Shown here: piece by piece, positions 36,080 to 48,010 of the stretch
Layout of the letters: each line of letters begins with the position of its first letter
How positions within the stretch are numbered: position 1 is the first letter of the stretch
Assembly: GCF_002776525.5 (NCBI RefSeq)
Contig: NC_045443.1
Location: forward strand, 45,662,547-45,726,546
Direction of reading: 5' to 3'
Origin: Piliocolobus tephrosceles
Taxonomy: Eukaryota > Chordata > Mammalia > Primates > Cercopithecidae
Length of the DNA: 64,000 nt
Program-made: the position numbers and the translations under genes
The notes under the pieces: generated by a model
The model's database searches: none
What the model was told of the DNA's origin: nothing
Seen by the model: the letters and a program-made list of their open reading frames with translations, nothing else

Positions 36080-38168
36080 TCACAACTTCTCACAAAGCCA
36101 CTGTTCCAGCTTCTCAGTGCAGAGGGCTTTATGGGCCAACCTGATAATGGAGAAAGGGACAAGGTGAGTTAGCTGACTGAATCTTGGCTTGAATTTCCAT
36201 CTAGATTCATTCCCAGGAAGGCTGAAGTGAAAGAGTGTGGATGAGAATTACAGTAAGACATTCCTGGCCTGATGTCAAGGGACACAAGCCATCAAGTGGA
36301 ATACAGTCCATAAAAAAATAATCCAAGAAAATTGTAGGGTTAAAAAAAGAGATGCAATGAGACCAACAGCTTGCTTGAGGGCATAGAACTAAGCAAGTGG
36401 AATTAGATGTCCAAATCTAAGTGAAAGGAGGCCTGGGTCTGAGCCCTCCATCAGGCAACCCCTTATTAGGAAAGTTGCTACCGAGGAGTGGAGCGAGAGA
36501 GGCTTAATAACAGAAACCTGAGTCTTTAGGTAAGTTTTGTTTCAGAGACTGTATTCTAGATTAAATGACCAAGAGATAGGGTAAGAGGAAAGGGGTGCTG
36601 GGCTAACGGGGTAAGGAGAAGGAGGATGGGGAAATAATAGAATAAGGATTCACCAGTAGTCAATTCCTTTAATATCCAGGATCTTCTTGGCACACATTAT
36701 GTCATCAGTAATGTCATCATCCAGGAACTCTGGCAGGAGTTACAGGGAAAGGAATGAGAGAGCTGAGAAGTATTACCCAGAAAGGCACTGAGTTCCCCTG
36801 ACCCCTGGATCCAGTGGGTTCTCTAAACTCAACGCTTGTGCCTGTTGTCTTTTTATATGAAAGGACCAATGTGGTAATGTCTAACCCTGGGTAGGGACTT
36901 CCTTCATTTCCCTGGGATATCTCTGGAGGAATCATCAGCTTCATCAACTGACTTACCCTGAAAATGCAGAGAATAAGATTCCAAGACTCTCAGACTGCTC
37001 AGATTGTCTACCCCTGAACCTCAGAGAACTGTCTGGGGATTTGATGACCATGAAGAATCCAAACAGCTTCTTACCCAGTACTGCCAATTCAAGTCCCACA
37101 ATTTTTGTAGAGCCCAGCCAAGGCAACGAAGCCCGAGGTCTGCTTGGCACTAAAAAGGAGATTATCCCAAGGGCAGGCCTCAGAAAAACAGAGAAAGAGG
37201 GTTATAGGGGCTACTCACTGTCACAGGAGATGCCGCAGATATTCCTTGACTGAGGGACCTGGCTGCTCTTGCACCAAAGCTTATTACTGATCTGGAAGAG
37301 TCCATATTCTGTGCTTCCATTGTTTTCAACTATGGCTTGTGTGTCATAACCACTGGTGTGAAACATGGTACAGATGACTGAGGGAAAGATGAGAAAGAGA
37401 TACCACAGAGATGTCCAGGATCCGCATAAAGGAGGAATTGTAATTCTAAGACATAAAAATGGTTTCCAGCCAATCTCCAAAGATGGCAAAGCTCAGAGTT
37501 TCTTGATAAGATGAGATGGAGAATTCCAAAAAAAAGTCAGACAATAAGAGAAAGAAAGGATAGGAAAATAAATGGGGCCAGGTGCAATGGCTCACACCTG
37601 TAATTGCAGCACTTTGGGAGGCTGAGGCGGGTGGATCCCAAGGTCAGGACTTTGAGACCAGCCTGGCCAACATGGTGAAACCCTGTCTCTACAAAAAGTA
37701 CAAAATTAGCCAGGCATGGTGGTGGGTGCCTGTAATTCCAGCTACTTGGGAGGCTGAGGCAGGAGAATCACTTGAATTGAGGAAGCAGAGGTTGCAGTGA
37801 GCCGAGATTACACCATTGCACTCCAGCCTGGGCAACAAGAGTGAAACTCCATCTCAAAAATAAATACATACATACATACATGCATACATACATACATGAA
37901 ATAAGAGTATGCAAATGAGCAGAAAAGAGGATGATTAGATAATTAAGTAAAAGTGGAGGAGCGAAGTGGAGGAAAGAGGGGACGGAGGAGAGAATCACAT
38001 GAGGAATGGATGAAACAAGGAAGCGGGGAACTCACATTCAGGCAAAGTGATGCCTCCATAACCGTCTATGTCTTTCAGCAGCTGGGACAGCTCACATTTT
38101 GTAAATTGCTTGGCCGGGATGGCAGGGAACAGGATGCCCACCAGGAACAGAGAGACAAACGACCTCAT
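36080..38168 (-). CDS. LALBA: Alpha-lactalbumin (four coding exons)
   Basis: Secreted regulatory subunit of lactose synthase: in the mammary Golgi it binds beta-1,4-galactosyltransferase 1 and redirects it to glucose, making lactose. Coding exons on the minus strand are 38168-38036, 37377-37219, 36729-36654 and 36140-36080 (133, 159, 76 and 61 bp), all with GT..AG introns; the sum is 142 codons plus TGA, the human length. Residues 1-19 (MRSFVSLF...) are a signal peptide; the mature chain of 123 residues starts KQFTKC. All eight cysteines are kept (6, 28, 61, 73, 77, 91, 111, 120), as is the calcium loop KFLDDDITDD (Lys79, Asp82/84/87/88) and the galactosyltransferase-contact residues Phe31, His32, Gln117 and Trp118. 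Against human from memory there are changes at mature positions 22, 26, 46 and 74 and three in the signal peptide. Asn45 has an N-G-S glycosylation sequon. An in-frame ATG at 38183 lies upstream; I chose 38168 because it matches the family start. Confidence 0.97.
37576..37860 (+). mobile_element. Alu in LALBA intron 1
   Basis: Complete Alu in antisense orientation to LALBA. Confidence 0.95.
37861..37900. repeat. (ACAT)n microsatellite in LALBA intron 1
   Basis: About ten ATAC/ATGC tetramers forming the tail of the Alu, roughly 135 bp inside the intron from exon 1. Confidence 0.95.
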
Positions 38169-38218
38169 TTTGGCTGCCCCCAAGAACCTGAAATGGAAGC
38201 ATCACTCAGTTTCATTTC

Positions 38219-38224
38219 TTTATA
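38219..38224 (-). promoter_or_regulatory. TATA box of LALBA
   Basis: TATAAA on the minus strand, about 55 bp upstream of the LALBA start codon. It places the transcription start near 38190-38196, giving a short 5' leader as known for this gene. Confidence 0.85.
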
Positions 38225-38834
38225 TTCATGCAGAAAGCCTCAGGGGCTCTGGCACCAAGCCCTACATCTAGGAAGAGAATGAAAAGAGACTGGTCATGCC
38301 AAGACAGAAACGCTGAGCCTGCCAGCTTCCTTCCCTAATTCACCCTACTTTTCCTTTCCCTCTCCCAGTATCTAGTCCATGCCAGGTATTGCTCTCTGCC
38401 CAGAAAGTGTTCAAACCTTGATCCAGCTTCCCATTTGGCTTTGTTTATCCCTTTGTTTTTTGTAGGGTTGGTTCTAGGAAGCACTGTCTCTGGTTACTTT
38501 AGGAACAAAGAAGGCCATGGGGGCAATATAAGTGAGGAATCAGAAAATACAATAAAGTTCTATGGCCAGCTTCCCCCTCCCCACTAGAGACATACAGAAT
38601 GCGGAGAGGGGGTGTATGTCATCACATGCCGCAGTCCCAGGATCAAAGCTGGCACTTGTCCAACCAACCCAGCAATGTAACAAAGCCCAGAATGAGTTCT
38701 GAGCTCATGACTGAAGGCTCAGAAATAGAAATAGAATATGGGAATGTAGACTACAACAATCAGATATAACTTGGATCCTAAGACTTCCTACTTAAGTAAA
38801 ATGCATAGTTGAAAAGCCTGTATGAAAGCATCTA
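38225..38834 (-). promoter_or_regulatory. LALBA upstream region
   Basis: About 600 bp of non-repetitive sequence between the TATA box and the first upstream Alu. It is the natural place for the mammary promoter elements. Apart from the STAT5-like site I identify no factor site with confidence. Confidence 0.5.
38472..38480 (-). promoter_or_regulatory. Candidate STAT5 site upstream of LALBA
   Basis: TTCTAGGAA is a perfect TTCnnnGAA palindrome about 280 bp upstream of the predicted start site. Prolactin-activated STAT5 drives milk-protein genes through such sites (established). That this copy is used is inference. Confidence 0.45.
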
Positions 38835-39114
38835 GGCCAGGCACAATGTCTCACACCTGTAACCCCAGCACTTTGGGAGGCTGAGGCTGGTGGATCACTT
38901 GAGCCCAGGAGTTTGAGACCAGCCTGGGCAACATGGTAAAACCCCATCTCTACAAAAAAAAAAAAAAATACAAAAATACAAAAATTAGCTGGGCATGGTG
39001 CCATGTGCCTATAGTCCCAGGAGGTCGAGGCTGCGGTGAGCCATGTTCATTCCATTGCACTCTATCCATCCTGGGAGACAAAGTGAGACCCTGCCTTTTT
39101 TTTTAAAGAAAAAA
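38835..39114 (+). mobile_element. Alu (old)
   Basis: Diverged Alu with a deletion in the right arm; nearest repeat upstream of the LALBA promoter. Confidence 0.9.
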
Positions 39115-39491
39115 GAATCTAGCTATTATCAGATTCCCCACCCCTAACCACTTCTACGATAAATAACCAAATACTACATTGGCATTGAGACATTACATAA
39201 ATCTAAGACTAATAACTTGTAGACAGCCTCAGAGTTGGCCACGGAAAGTGGGAAAGACGCAAGCCAGTGGGAAGATTGGACTTCAAGACTGAACAAGCTT
39301 GTGTCTGGAACCTCTATAAGGTCAGTGCCCCTAAGCAAGTAGAGCTAAGGATACTAGTTCTGAATAATTCCTTTAATTTGCTGGCATCAAGCTTCATGTT
39401 ATGGTGACAAGTAGCTGTTAGCTCCTTCATGCCACCATTCATCTTCTTATCCTCATCTCTAAACCATAACTGATTTCTTCTTTCTTCTTCC

Positions 39492-39785
39492 TTTTTTTTT
39501 TTTTTTTAGACCAAGTCTTACTCTGTCACCCAGGTTGGAATGCAGTGGCACGGTCTTGGCTCACTGCAACCTCTGCCTCCCAGGCTCAAGTGATTCTCCT
39601 GCCTCAGCCTCCCAAGTAGGTGGGACTACAGGCATGTGTAACCATGCCCGGCTAATTTTAGTATTTTTAGTAGAGACGGAGTTTCTCCATGTTGGCCAGG
39701 ATTGTCTCGAACTTCTGAGCTCAGGCAATCTGCCTTCCTCGGCCTCCCAAAGTGCTAGGATTAAGACATGAGCCGCTGCACCCAC
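39492..39785 (-). mobile_element. Alu
   Basis: Complete Alu in reverse with poly(T). Confidence 0.95.
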
Positions 39786-40983
39786 CAACTTGATTTCTTA
39801 TGTTTCAGGGAACATTTATCTCAATCAATCTGTTTAAGACTTACAAATTGACGGTCTTCCATATCATTATCTCCTACATGTATTCAGAGTCAGGGAAAAG
39901 TCCTCTCAGTTTAATCCTGTCTTCTATACCATGGATAACCAGTATATGAAGTGGCAGGAGTGAAGGGAAGGTGGAGGATCTTGGTGTGCCAGGAGGGATG
40001 AGCAGAAAGTCCTGATAGCAAGAGATACATGTTCAGAAACACAGCAAAAGTGGAGCCACTCCATTTCTCCACATTCCACCCAGAGGCACTGCAAGGGTAC
40101 ACGACAGGAATGGGAATTCTATCACGCTAAGCTTTGTTGAGAATATGGCTGAGGGTGACCTTGAACCATGTGGGAGAGGGACAGATAAGAAAAACTTGTG
40201 CTGAGGACTAGTCCTTCCCATAGTGGAGTCTTGTGTAAAATGCCTCCTGCCTTAGGCTATGGACTAAGTACCTGTGACAGAGTAAAATGGTGGGCCAGGG
40301 TCTCAAGAATCATAGGGGTTTTCTACACTTTCGGCCAAGTCAAGACCTAAGGCAGCAGCCTGCTTGCCTGTAATTTGATTATACCTCGGCCCTTCACTAT
40401 AAGCAATAAAAGTCAGCATACAGGTCAGGAATCACAACTAAGTGCAGAAAAGAAAATAAACATGCCTCCGGCAAAAGGAACCATTATTTCCCTAGAAATG
40501 TTTGTAAAATACGATACCTGGGAGTCATCTGAAAAATAGGATAGAAAGTGTCTAATGGAAACAACTGCAAACATCCAGAGAAAGATGCAGCCTCTTGGAG
40601 ATTGTCCAAAGGAGAACAATACACAATGATTACAGCACTGAAAAAGGAAGTATGTGGAAAGAAGTTAAGCACAGCTCATGGAAGAAAGTTCTCACTCAGC
40701 TCTCCCCGTCCAGGAAGAAAGCTCCTGCCAAAATCTCCCTTTCCAGAGAGGTTTACTCAGGGTGCTCTGCATGGAGGTCGAGAGCTGAATCAAGATGGTG
40801 AAGAGGCATTTACAATAAACTTACCTGGGTTTTGTTAAAAATAAACTAAAAATTACGTTCGTTCTCTCAGATGCTGGGGGAAAAACCCAGGTTTCTAAAA
40901 CCAGAAATCACCTTTTTGGAGATGAACAAAATAAAAATGTTATTTCTAAAAATAAATTTCTTTATTTATAAAATAAAAATTTC
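39786..40983. other. Unique sequence, no gene seen
   Basis: About 1.2 kb without recognised repeats. Overlapping open frames at 40548-40838 and 40595-40801 (96 and 68 codons) have no recognisable similarity. Confidence 0.5.
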
Positions 40984-41268
40984 AGGCTGGGCATGGTGGG
41001 GTCGCGCCTGTAATCCCAGCACTTTGAGAGGCCAAGGCAGGCGGATTACTTGAGGTCAGGAGTTCGAGACCAGCCTGACCAACATGGCAAAAGCCCATCT
41101 CTACGAAAAATACAAAAATTAGCCGAGCAAGCTGGCAGGAGTCTGTAACCCCAGCTACTCAGGAGGCTGAGGCAGGAGAATCGCTTGAACCCAGGAAGTG
41201 GAGGTTGCAATGAGCCAAGACCGCGCCATTGCACTTCAGCCTGGGAAACAGAGCAAGACTCCATCTCA

Positions 41269-41304
<36 letters not shown>
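40984..41304 (+). mobile_element. Alu with (AAT)n tail
   Basis: Complete Alu to about 41268, then about 12 AAT units. Confidence 0.95.
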
Positions 41305-41305
<1 letters not shown>

Positions 41306-41490
41306 GTCTTTATTTCTAAAAATAAAGAAATTGAAAGCATGTGTTTCAAGGCACGTTTTCCATGTGAAACTGTAGTCTGTAGGTGAGTTGGCATTTCTAG
41401 ACAAAGCCGAGGCCTACCATTTAGAAGGAACACCCTGAGATCCACAGTAATAATGGCCATTACATCTTACAGTTAATATCCTCACCTTGT

Positions 41491-41797
41491 GCCTGCAGTG
41501 GCTCATGCCTATACTGCCAGCACTTTGGGAGGCTGAGGCAGGAGGATCACTTGAGGCCAAGAGTTGGAGACCAGCCTGGGCAACATAGCAAGACTCTGCT
41601 ACAAAAATATAAAAATTAGCCAGGCATAGTGGCACGTGCCTATAGTCCTACCTACTCGGGAGTTGCATGTGCCTATACTCCTAGCTACTGAGGTGGGAGG
41701 ATTGCTTGAGCCCAGGAGTTCAAGAATGCAGTGGGCTTTGATTGTGCCACTCACTCTAGCCTAGGCAATAGAGCAAGACCCTGTCTCTATTTTGAAA
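41491..41797 (+). mobile_element. Alu (old, internally duplicated)
   Basis: AluJ-like; the GTGCCTATAGTCCTAC segment in its right arm is repeated (41637 and 41668), a small internal duplication. Confidence 0.88.
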
Positions 41798-41799
41798 TA

Positions 41800-42530
41800 C
41801 ATTTATATCCTCATCTTGTTCTACTTTCTCTCATAATTCAGGAAAAGTATCACTAGATAGACAATGATGCTAGATCTTGAAACCCAAATTTCATGCAAAT
41901 GTTTAACCAAATTAAACAGTTAATTAAAGCAATTAAGATTTAGAGAGGGAGTGATTTTTATTGGCATTTTTCTTTTTCAGCTGCTTGTCCAAAAGTCCCT
42001 ACAAAGTTACTTAGCATTATAGATTCACATTCTATATCCCACAGGAAAGGCCTGCTCGCAATTATATGAGCTTATTTTGGGTTGCTATATTTGCATTACT
42101 ATTTATATCACTGCTTTTATACTTAACTGAACCATAGCTTCATTTGTGTGAATTGGCGATAGTATCAACCAAAAAATGCAATCATGGAAATATAAATTAT
42201 AACACAAAAATGATTTTAAAAGATACTAACTAAATTTTACCTTTTTAACTGAATATTAGCAAAAAAAACCCAATACACATGTAATTACCAAGAAGCTAAC
42301 AAAATTTCTATGCAAATTTTAATTGATTTTTCATTTTTAATTTATAAAATGTTTATTTTTAAATAAACATATATTTATATAATTTTACATCAACACCTTT
42401 GATAGAATCCTACATCGTATTTTTTGTTAACATGGTAGTTTTTCCTTTCCTTTTAGGAATGGCTTCCCTTTCTTCCTCCTCATTTCTTCCCTGCCAAACA
42501 TCATCCTGGCAACTCATATTAACAATCTAC
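41800..42530. other. AT-rich sequence, no gene seen
   Basis: Strongly AT-rich, possibly old L1 3' UTR, but no family is clear. Confidence 0.4.
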
Positions 42531-42640
42531 CACCCCATTCCCCATAATGTGTTTATTTCACACTGCATGCCTGTATCAAAACAACTTATGTACTCCATAA
42601 ATATACACAGCTATGATGTACCCTCCAAAATTTAAAAAAC
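42530..42640 (+). mobile_element. L1 3' end fragment
   Basis: Contains the terminal motif TGCATGCCTGTATCAAAACA followed by CCATAAATATACACAGCTATGATGT. Confidence 0.65.
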
Positions 42641-42649
42641 AAACAAGGG

Positions 42650-43790
42650 AAAAAATTCTACCATATCTTAGTCCATAGTTTTATCCATTATTGTATTTAT
42701 ATAAACACATATTGTTTTGCTATTCGTTTTACATTTTTAATCCATCTGCAATTCTGTCTGGGTTTTGTCTTCTCTTCAACTTGTCATATTTGTCTATTCT
42801 GATACAAATACCTTATTGATTTCATTGCGGCAGCTTTTTGCTATGTTCTGCTGTCTGATATAACAAGTCTTCCTTGTTATCCTCTTTTTAAGAAAAGATT
42901 AATTAAACTTTTTATTTTCAAAAGTAATTTGGGAGGCCAAGGTAGGTGGATCACCTGAGGTCGGGAGTTTGAGACTAGCCTGACAAACATGGCGAAACCC
43001 TGTGTCTACTAAAACTACGAAAATCAGCCAGGCGTGATGGCACATGCCTGTAATCCCAGCTACTCAGGCAGGGGAATCGCTTGAACCAGGAAGCAGAGGC
43101 TGCAGTGAGGCTAGATCGTGCCATTGTACTGGGCAACAAAGCAAGACTCCTTCTCATAAAAAAAGGGAAAAAAAGTCATTTAAACTTACAGAAAAGTTGT
43201 AAAATATTATCATAAGCTCACATGTATCTTTCCTATCTAACCACTCACTGTCAATGTTTTGCCACATTTGTATGTTCTGTCTCATAAACCTATTCCAATT
43301 TATTCTTTCATGAAATTTTTAATATATTTTAATCAATTTTCACCAAAAGTATGTTGAGACTTGAATTGGGATTACAACATACATAATCATACAGTCAATA
43401 TACATAATAATTTTTAGAAAGTTAACCTTTTATAATATTGCATTTTAAATCTCAGGGTGTATGTAGTTTTCCTTTGTTCAGATTCTATTTTGTACATTTC
43501 ACTAAAATTTTATAGTGTTCTTCATATGATTCAATGCCTTTTTTATTAAATTGTTTTCTAAATATTTGGCACTTTCAGTTGTTAATGTGAATGAGATATT
43601 TTCCCCTTTCCACTTCTAAGTGCTTATAAATAGTACAGAGAACAGATACTTTTTGCAAATGTATCTTCTACACAGCCATCTTGCCAAAATATTATAAATT
43701 CTAGTATTTTTTCACTAGCATTTGGGGGTTTCTAGGTTTATAATCCTACAATCTAAGAAAGTGATAAGTAAGCTCTTTCTTTTCATTATT
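42650..43790 (-). mobile_element. Old L1 fragment
   Basis: Reads as antisense L1 ORF2/RT region (for example CACAGCCATCTTGCCAAAATA), interrupted by an Alu at 42928-43170. No open frame. Confidence 0.65.
42928..43170 (+). mobile_element. 5'-truncated Alu
   Basis: Starts within the left arm at TTTGGGAGGCCAAGG; a gap in the right arm. Confidence 0.9.
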
Positions 43791-44105
43791 TGTCTTCGAG
43801 CAAAGGGAAGCCACCACAAAAGCTATCTGCCTCTGCCATAGCTCAGGCCAGAAAATAATTAACAATAATAATAATAGTGTAATAGTAATATTCTCCCATA
43901 AGAGTGTAAAATCACTGGCCTGTTCTCACTCAGGCCTGAAGTTCATGCTAACATAACCACATCTAGTCAAGGAAATTCCAAGCTGAGAAAATAAACTAAA
44001 TTGAGATGTGGAAGAAGCATAAGCAATCCTCCTCGGAGGTCCTTGAAATTTCCACAGATTAAGTTAACTAAGTAGGAGCTCAGGAAACAATACCAAACAC
44101 ATCAA
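43791..44105. other. Unique sequence, no gene seen
   Basis: About 300 bp between an L1 fragment and an Alu; nothing recognised. Confidence 0.4.
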
Positions 44106-44390
44106 CCAGATGCATTGACTCACGCCTGTAACCCCAGTGCTTTGGGGAGCCAAGGCAGGAGGATTGCTTGAGGCCAGTAGTTAAAGACCAACCTGGACAA
44201 CAGAGTAAGACCCCATCCTTATTTCCCAAAAATTTAAAAGTTAGCCAGGCGTGGTGGCATGTGCCTGCAGCCCCAGCTACTCAGGAGGTTGATATGAGGG
44301 GATCATTTGAGCCCAGGTTACAGTGAGCCACGATCATGCTACAGCACTCCAGCCTGGGCAACAGAGTGAAACTCTGTCCCTAAAAAGAAA
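44106..44390 (+). mobile_element. Alu (old)
   Basis: AluJ-like diverged dimer. Confidence 0.88.
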
Positions 44391-45245
44391 ATTACCAAAC
44401 ACAAAATGAACCATTATGAATCCAAGTGAGGAGAACCAACTCCTATGCATTGAAAAGAGCTACCTTGCCCAAGGGGCACATTTACTTCCCAGAAGCGGTT
44501 CACATCCAGTGGCTGGTTGATGTGGATTGAGAAGCTTGGCCCCTTTACCTCAATGGAGGACAATTTTTCACAGCCATCCCAGCTGCAGAGGCTCTTATGA
44601 AATCAACTGAAGCTCTGTTATGACTACATCACAATTCACCTTCTTCTGGCCAGTCCTGCTTTCTTCAATCCTTCACCTCACAGGTGTTGAGACCACATGC
44701 ATTTCCCAGTAAACTTCCTGCACGCAAATCTCCATCTCAGAGTCTGTTACCCAGGAAATCTGACCTGAAACAGTTGGTGTTGGAAGTAGTTCAAGGCAGC
44801 AAGCTCTAAAATGGGATCTGGAAACCCTGTGGAAATGGGCTGCCATTCTCCATGACAGTACACATGACCATGGTATGGTGTTGTCTCTGATACACAGAAT
44901 ACATGAACCTGGGGAACCCAGGGGTAGACATAAAACTGCCCTGTTCACCATCACTCCTAGTGACCCATTTTGGGAATCTATACTTCCTGTCCCTGTCACA
45001 TTGAGCTCTATAGCTAAGAGATATTAGTTCTCAGTTCTAGGAAACGTAGTGGGTGTCCCATTAAACTTAAAGCTACAGCTGCAGCTTCACATTTCTCACA
45101 CTGAGAGACTAACAAGCATGAAAGACTCACTATCCTGGGAGGGATGACTAACCCTAATCATCAAGATTAGGGATGAAGAATATGTTTGGCATCCAGGTGA
45201 TCCATTGTGGTGTCTCAACCAAAAAATTGGCACTTCCTTGCCCAA

Positions 45246-45554
45246 TTTTTTTTTTTTTTTTTTTTTTTTTGAGACAGAATCTTGCTCTGTCGCCCAGGCT
45301 GGAGTGCAGTGGCATGATCTCAGCTCACTGCAACCTACACCTTCTGGGTTCAAGCGATTCTTGTGCCTCAGTCACCCAAGAAGCTGGGATTACAGGCGAA
45401 CGCCACCAAGCCCAGCTAATTTTTGTATTTTTAGTAGAGCTGGGGTTTCATCATGTTTGGGCCAGGCTGGTCTCGAATGTCTGACCTCAAGTGATCCACC
45501 CACCTTGGCCTCCCAAAGTGCTAAGATTACAGGCGGGAGCCACTGTGCCTGGCC
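45246..45554 (-). mobile_element. Alu
   Basis: Complete Alu in reverse. TCCTTGCCCAA flanks it on both sides. Confidence 0.95.
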
Positions 45555-45566
45555 TCCTTGCCCAAC

Positions 45567-45873
45567 TTTTTTTTTTTTTTTTTTTTTTTTTTTGAGACGT
45601 AGTCTCACTCTGTTGCCCAGGCTGGAGTGCAGTGGAGCGATCTCGGCTCACTGCAAGCTCCGCCTCCCGGGTTCACGCCATTCTCCTGCCTGAGCCTGCA
45701 GAGTAGCTGGGACTACAGGCGCCCGCCACCACCCCCCGCTAATTTTTTTGTACTTTTAGTAGAGACGGGGTTTCACTGTATTAGCCAGGATGGTCTCGAT
45801 CTCCTGACCTCGTGATCCACCTGCCTTGGCCTCCCAAAGTGCTGGGATTACAGGCGTGAACCAACGCAACCAG
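45567..45873 (-). mobile_element. Alu (AluY-like)
   Basis: Lies in the same orientation directly beside the previous Alu, sharing the target site region, so two insertions struck the same place. Confidence 0.95.
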
Positions 45874-46272
45874 CTCAACTTTTATTGTAAATTACAAACT
45901 CAGCAATTACAGCCTGAGAAAGGAAAGGTAACCAGGCGTTCAGAACTTTAAGAATGAAGATCTGAGTCAGACCACAAGGTAAGTCACTAGACTAGCAGCA
46001 ATACTACTCTAGAATAAGAGGAACCTAGAATGAGTGGTAAGGGACAAGTGAAGCCTAGAGACCAGTTGTAGCAGTGGGAGCTGTAATTTATCCCACTGTT
46101 AAACGAAATAACAGAGAGACCTTCTAAAAGAAAAAGGTATTTATTTGGCAATAAGGCTTTGCAATGGGAATACATATGCCATAATAAACTATGTATATAT
46201 TCAGGGAAGTAAAGGAAGACAAAAATTTTTAAAGAAAAAATGAGGAGGATTACACAATTGTTTTGAAGTTAT

Positions 46273-46572
46273 TGGCAGGGCATGGTGGCTCATGCCTATA
46301 ATCCCAGCACTTTGAGAGGCCAAGGTTCAGGCGGATTGCTTGAGCTCAGGAGTTTGACACCAGCCTGGGCAACATGGCGAAATCCCATCTCTACCAAAAT
46401 ACAAAACATTATCCAGGCGTGGTGGTGCGTGCCTGTGGTCCCAGCTACTCAGGAAGCTTAGGTGGGAGAATCTCTTGAGCCCAGGAGGTGGAAGTTGCAG
46501 TGAGCCAAGATCTCGCCACTGCACTCCAGCCTGGATGACAGAGCAAGACCCCATCTCAAGCAAACAAAAACA
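46273..46572 (+). mobile_element. Alu
   Basis: Complete Alu ending CAAACAAAAACAG. Confidence 0.93.
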
Positions 46573-46724
46573 GAAATGAGATGATCATCCTTGGCTATCA
46601 GGGTCAATAACAAGGGTGACGCCAGTTCGAGGCTGAACAGACGGTTGCTGGGCAAATGCCTTTGCAGAAGTATTTTTTGTGTAAGGTTGCAATGGACTTT
46701 GCAAGGTTGTGATTGTTGCCATCT

Positions 46725-46895
46725 CTTGTCATAGTTTTGTTATCAGGCATACAAACATGAGAACCTTTCTGACAACTTGCACACCAGTAAACTTCTTTTA
46801 CTTTTTCCCATGAAAAGACATCACCAAAATCCTGGAAGAGTTGCTCCCAGAACTTATGCAAAGCAAGTGGGTCTAAGCAGCACACAAATGGATTC
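46725..46895. repeat. Source-like copy of a locally duplicated segment
   Basis: The segment TTTTGTTATCAGGCATACAA to about GCAGCACACAAATGG reappears at 48672-49165. Here it is continuous and part of the ERVL-like remnant. Confidence 0.8.
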
Positions 46896-47439
46896 CAGTG
46901 GATGCTATGGTGCACCAACCAGATTCCCTCCACCCCTTTCAGGATTAAAGCAGCGGTTCCCCCGGCTGCTGGAGAGCTATCTGCTGATAACACTCAAATG
47001 AATCCCTCTCTGAGAATTACTCTCAAAGGGAGAGCCCCTTTGCCTCAGTGAGAGACAAGTCTGCAGGGCCATCTCAGCTCCACAACTTCCCACAAGATCG
47101 GCTGAGCACTTTGTTGTGACTGCACCAGAGTGCAGGTTGTCCCTGTCACCAGTCCTACTTCCTTCAGCCTGCCACCACCCCACCCCACAAACACACGCAG
47201 ATATTGATTCCAAAACCACTGTCTAATCAACTTACACACCAGTCTCCATTGCAGAATGTTTCTCAGGGGAGCCTGACCTATAACAAAAGATAATCACTGC
47301 TTTGTGGAGTTAGATATTCAAAATTAAAATGATGGAAAATAGAAGCAAGTAAGCTGGGGAATATTTAGCGTAAAAGTTTCCTAAGGCCTTACATTCTACA
47401 GGAAAATAGTTAAGATACTAATTAACTTCAGAGTTTATT

Positions 47440-48010
47440 AAAGATGCATTATTAAAATTTTCAGTTAAACTAGCAAAATAATAGAAAAACAAAGATTCCA
47501 AACCCATACAGAAACAAAATAGAATAAGAAAATAACAAATAAAAAATAGGACTAAAATATCACAAAAGAATTGAAGTAAAAAACAATAACAGAAAGAGAT
47601 CTGGAAAATCCCCCCAAAATATTGTGAAGTTAAAGGACATACTTCTAAATAACTAATTGTCAAGGAGGAAACCTCAAGGGAAATTAAGAACTATTTTAAG
47701 TGGAATGAAAATGAAAATATAATATATCAAAATTTGTGGGCTGCAGCTAAAGCAGTGCTTAAAAGAAAATTTATAACATTAAATTCCTATATGAAAGAAG
47801 AAAAGTAACAAATCAGAAATCTAAGCTTCTACCTTAGGAAACTAGAAAAAAAAGAAGAGAAAATTGAACTCAAAGCAAGGGTTTAATCTCTCAATAATTG
47901 AAAAGACAAGATCAAACCAGTCAGTATAAGATTTTAACAATATAATTAATAAACTTGACCTAATAGATGTATATACAACATTACATCAAATAACTGCAGA
48001 ATACACTTTT
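47440..48010 (+). mobile_element. Old L1 ORF2 fragments in rearranged order
   Basis: 47660-47870 corresponds to the region after the endonuclease; 47900-48008 corresponds to endonuclease-region sequence that should precede it. So two fragments or a rearrangement. Confidence 0.6.

Larger units (their letters stand above)
44460..47285 (+). mobile_element. Decayed ERVL-like provirus
   Basis: Two related LTR-like blocks (about 44460-44772 and 46890-47285) both end in a CTCAG/CAG...TCT(C)AGGG...GACCT...ACA terminus. The first is followed by TTGGTGTTGGAAGTAG, close to the leucine-tRNA primer site of ERVL elements. The interior of about 2.1 kb holds three Alus and no open gag or pol. Only the overall structure is supported. 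Confidence 0.6.

Noticed and set aside
37861..37900. Short regular repeats considered as a CRISPR-like array
   Set aside because: They are simple tetranucleotide repeats without spacers, in a primate genome.
45205..45693. A 162-codon open frame on the + strand
   Set aside because: It spans two reverse Alus and their poly(T) runs; such frames are an artefact of Alu sequence.
46604..46993. A 129-codon minus-strand frame with several cysteines, considered as a retroviral integrase zinc finger
   Set aside because: The LTRs and primer site around it point to the + strand, and no HHCC spacing is present.
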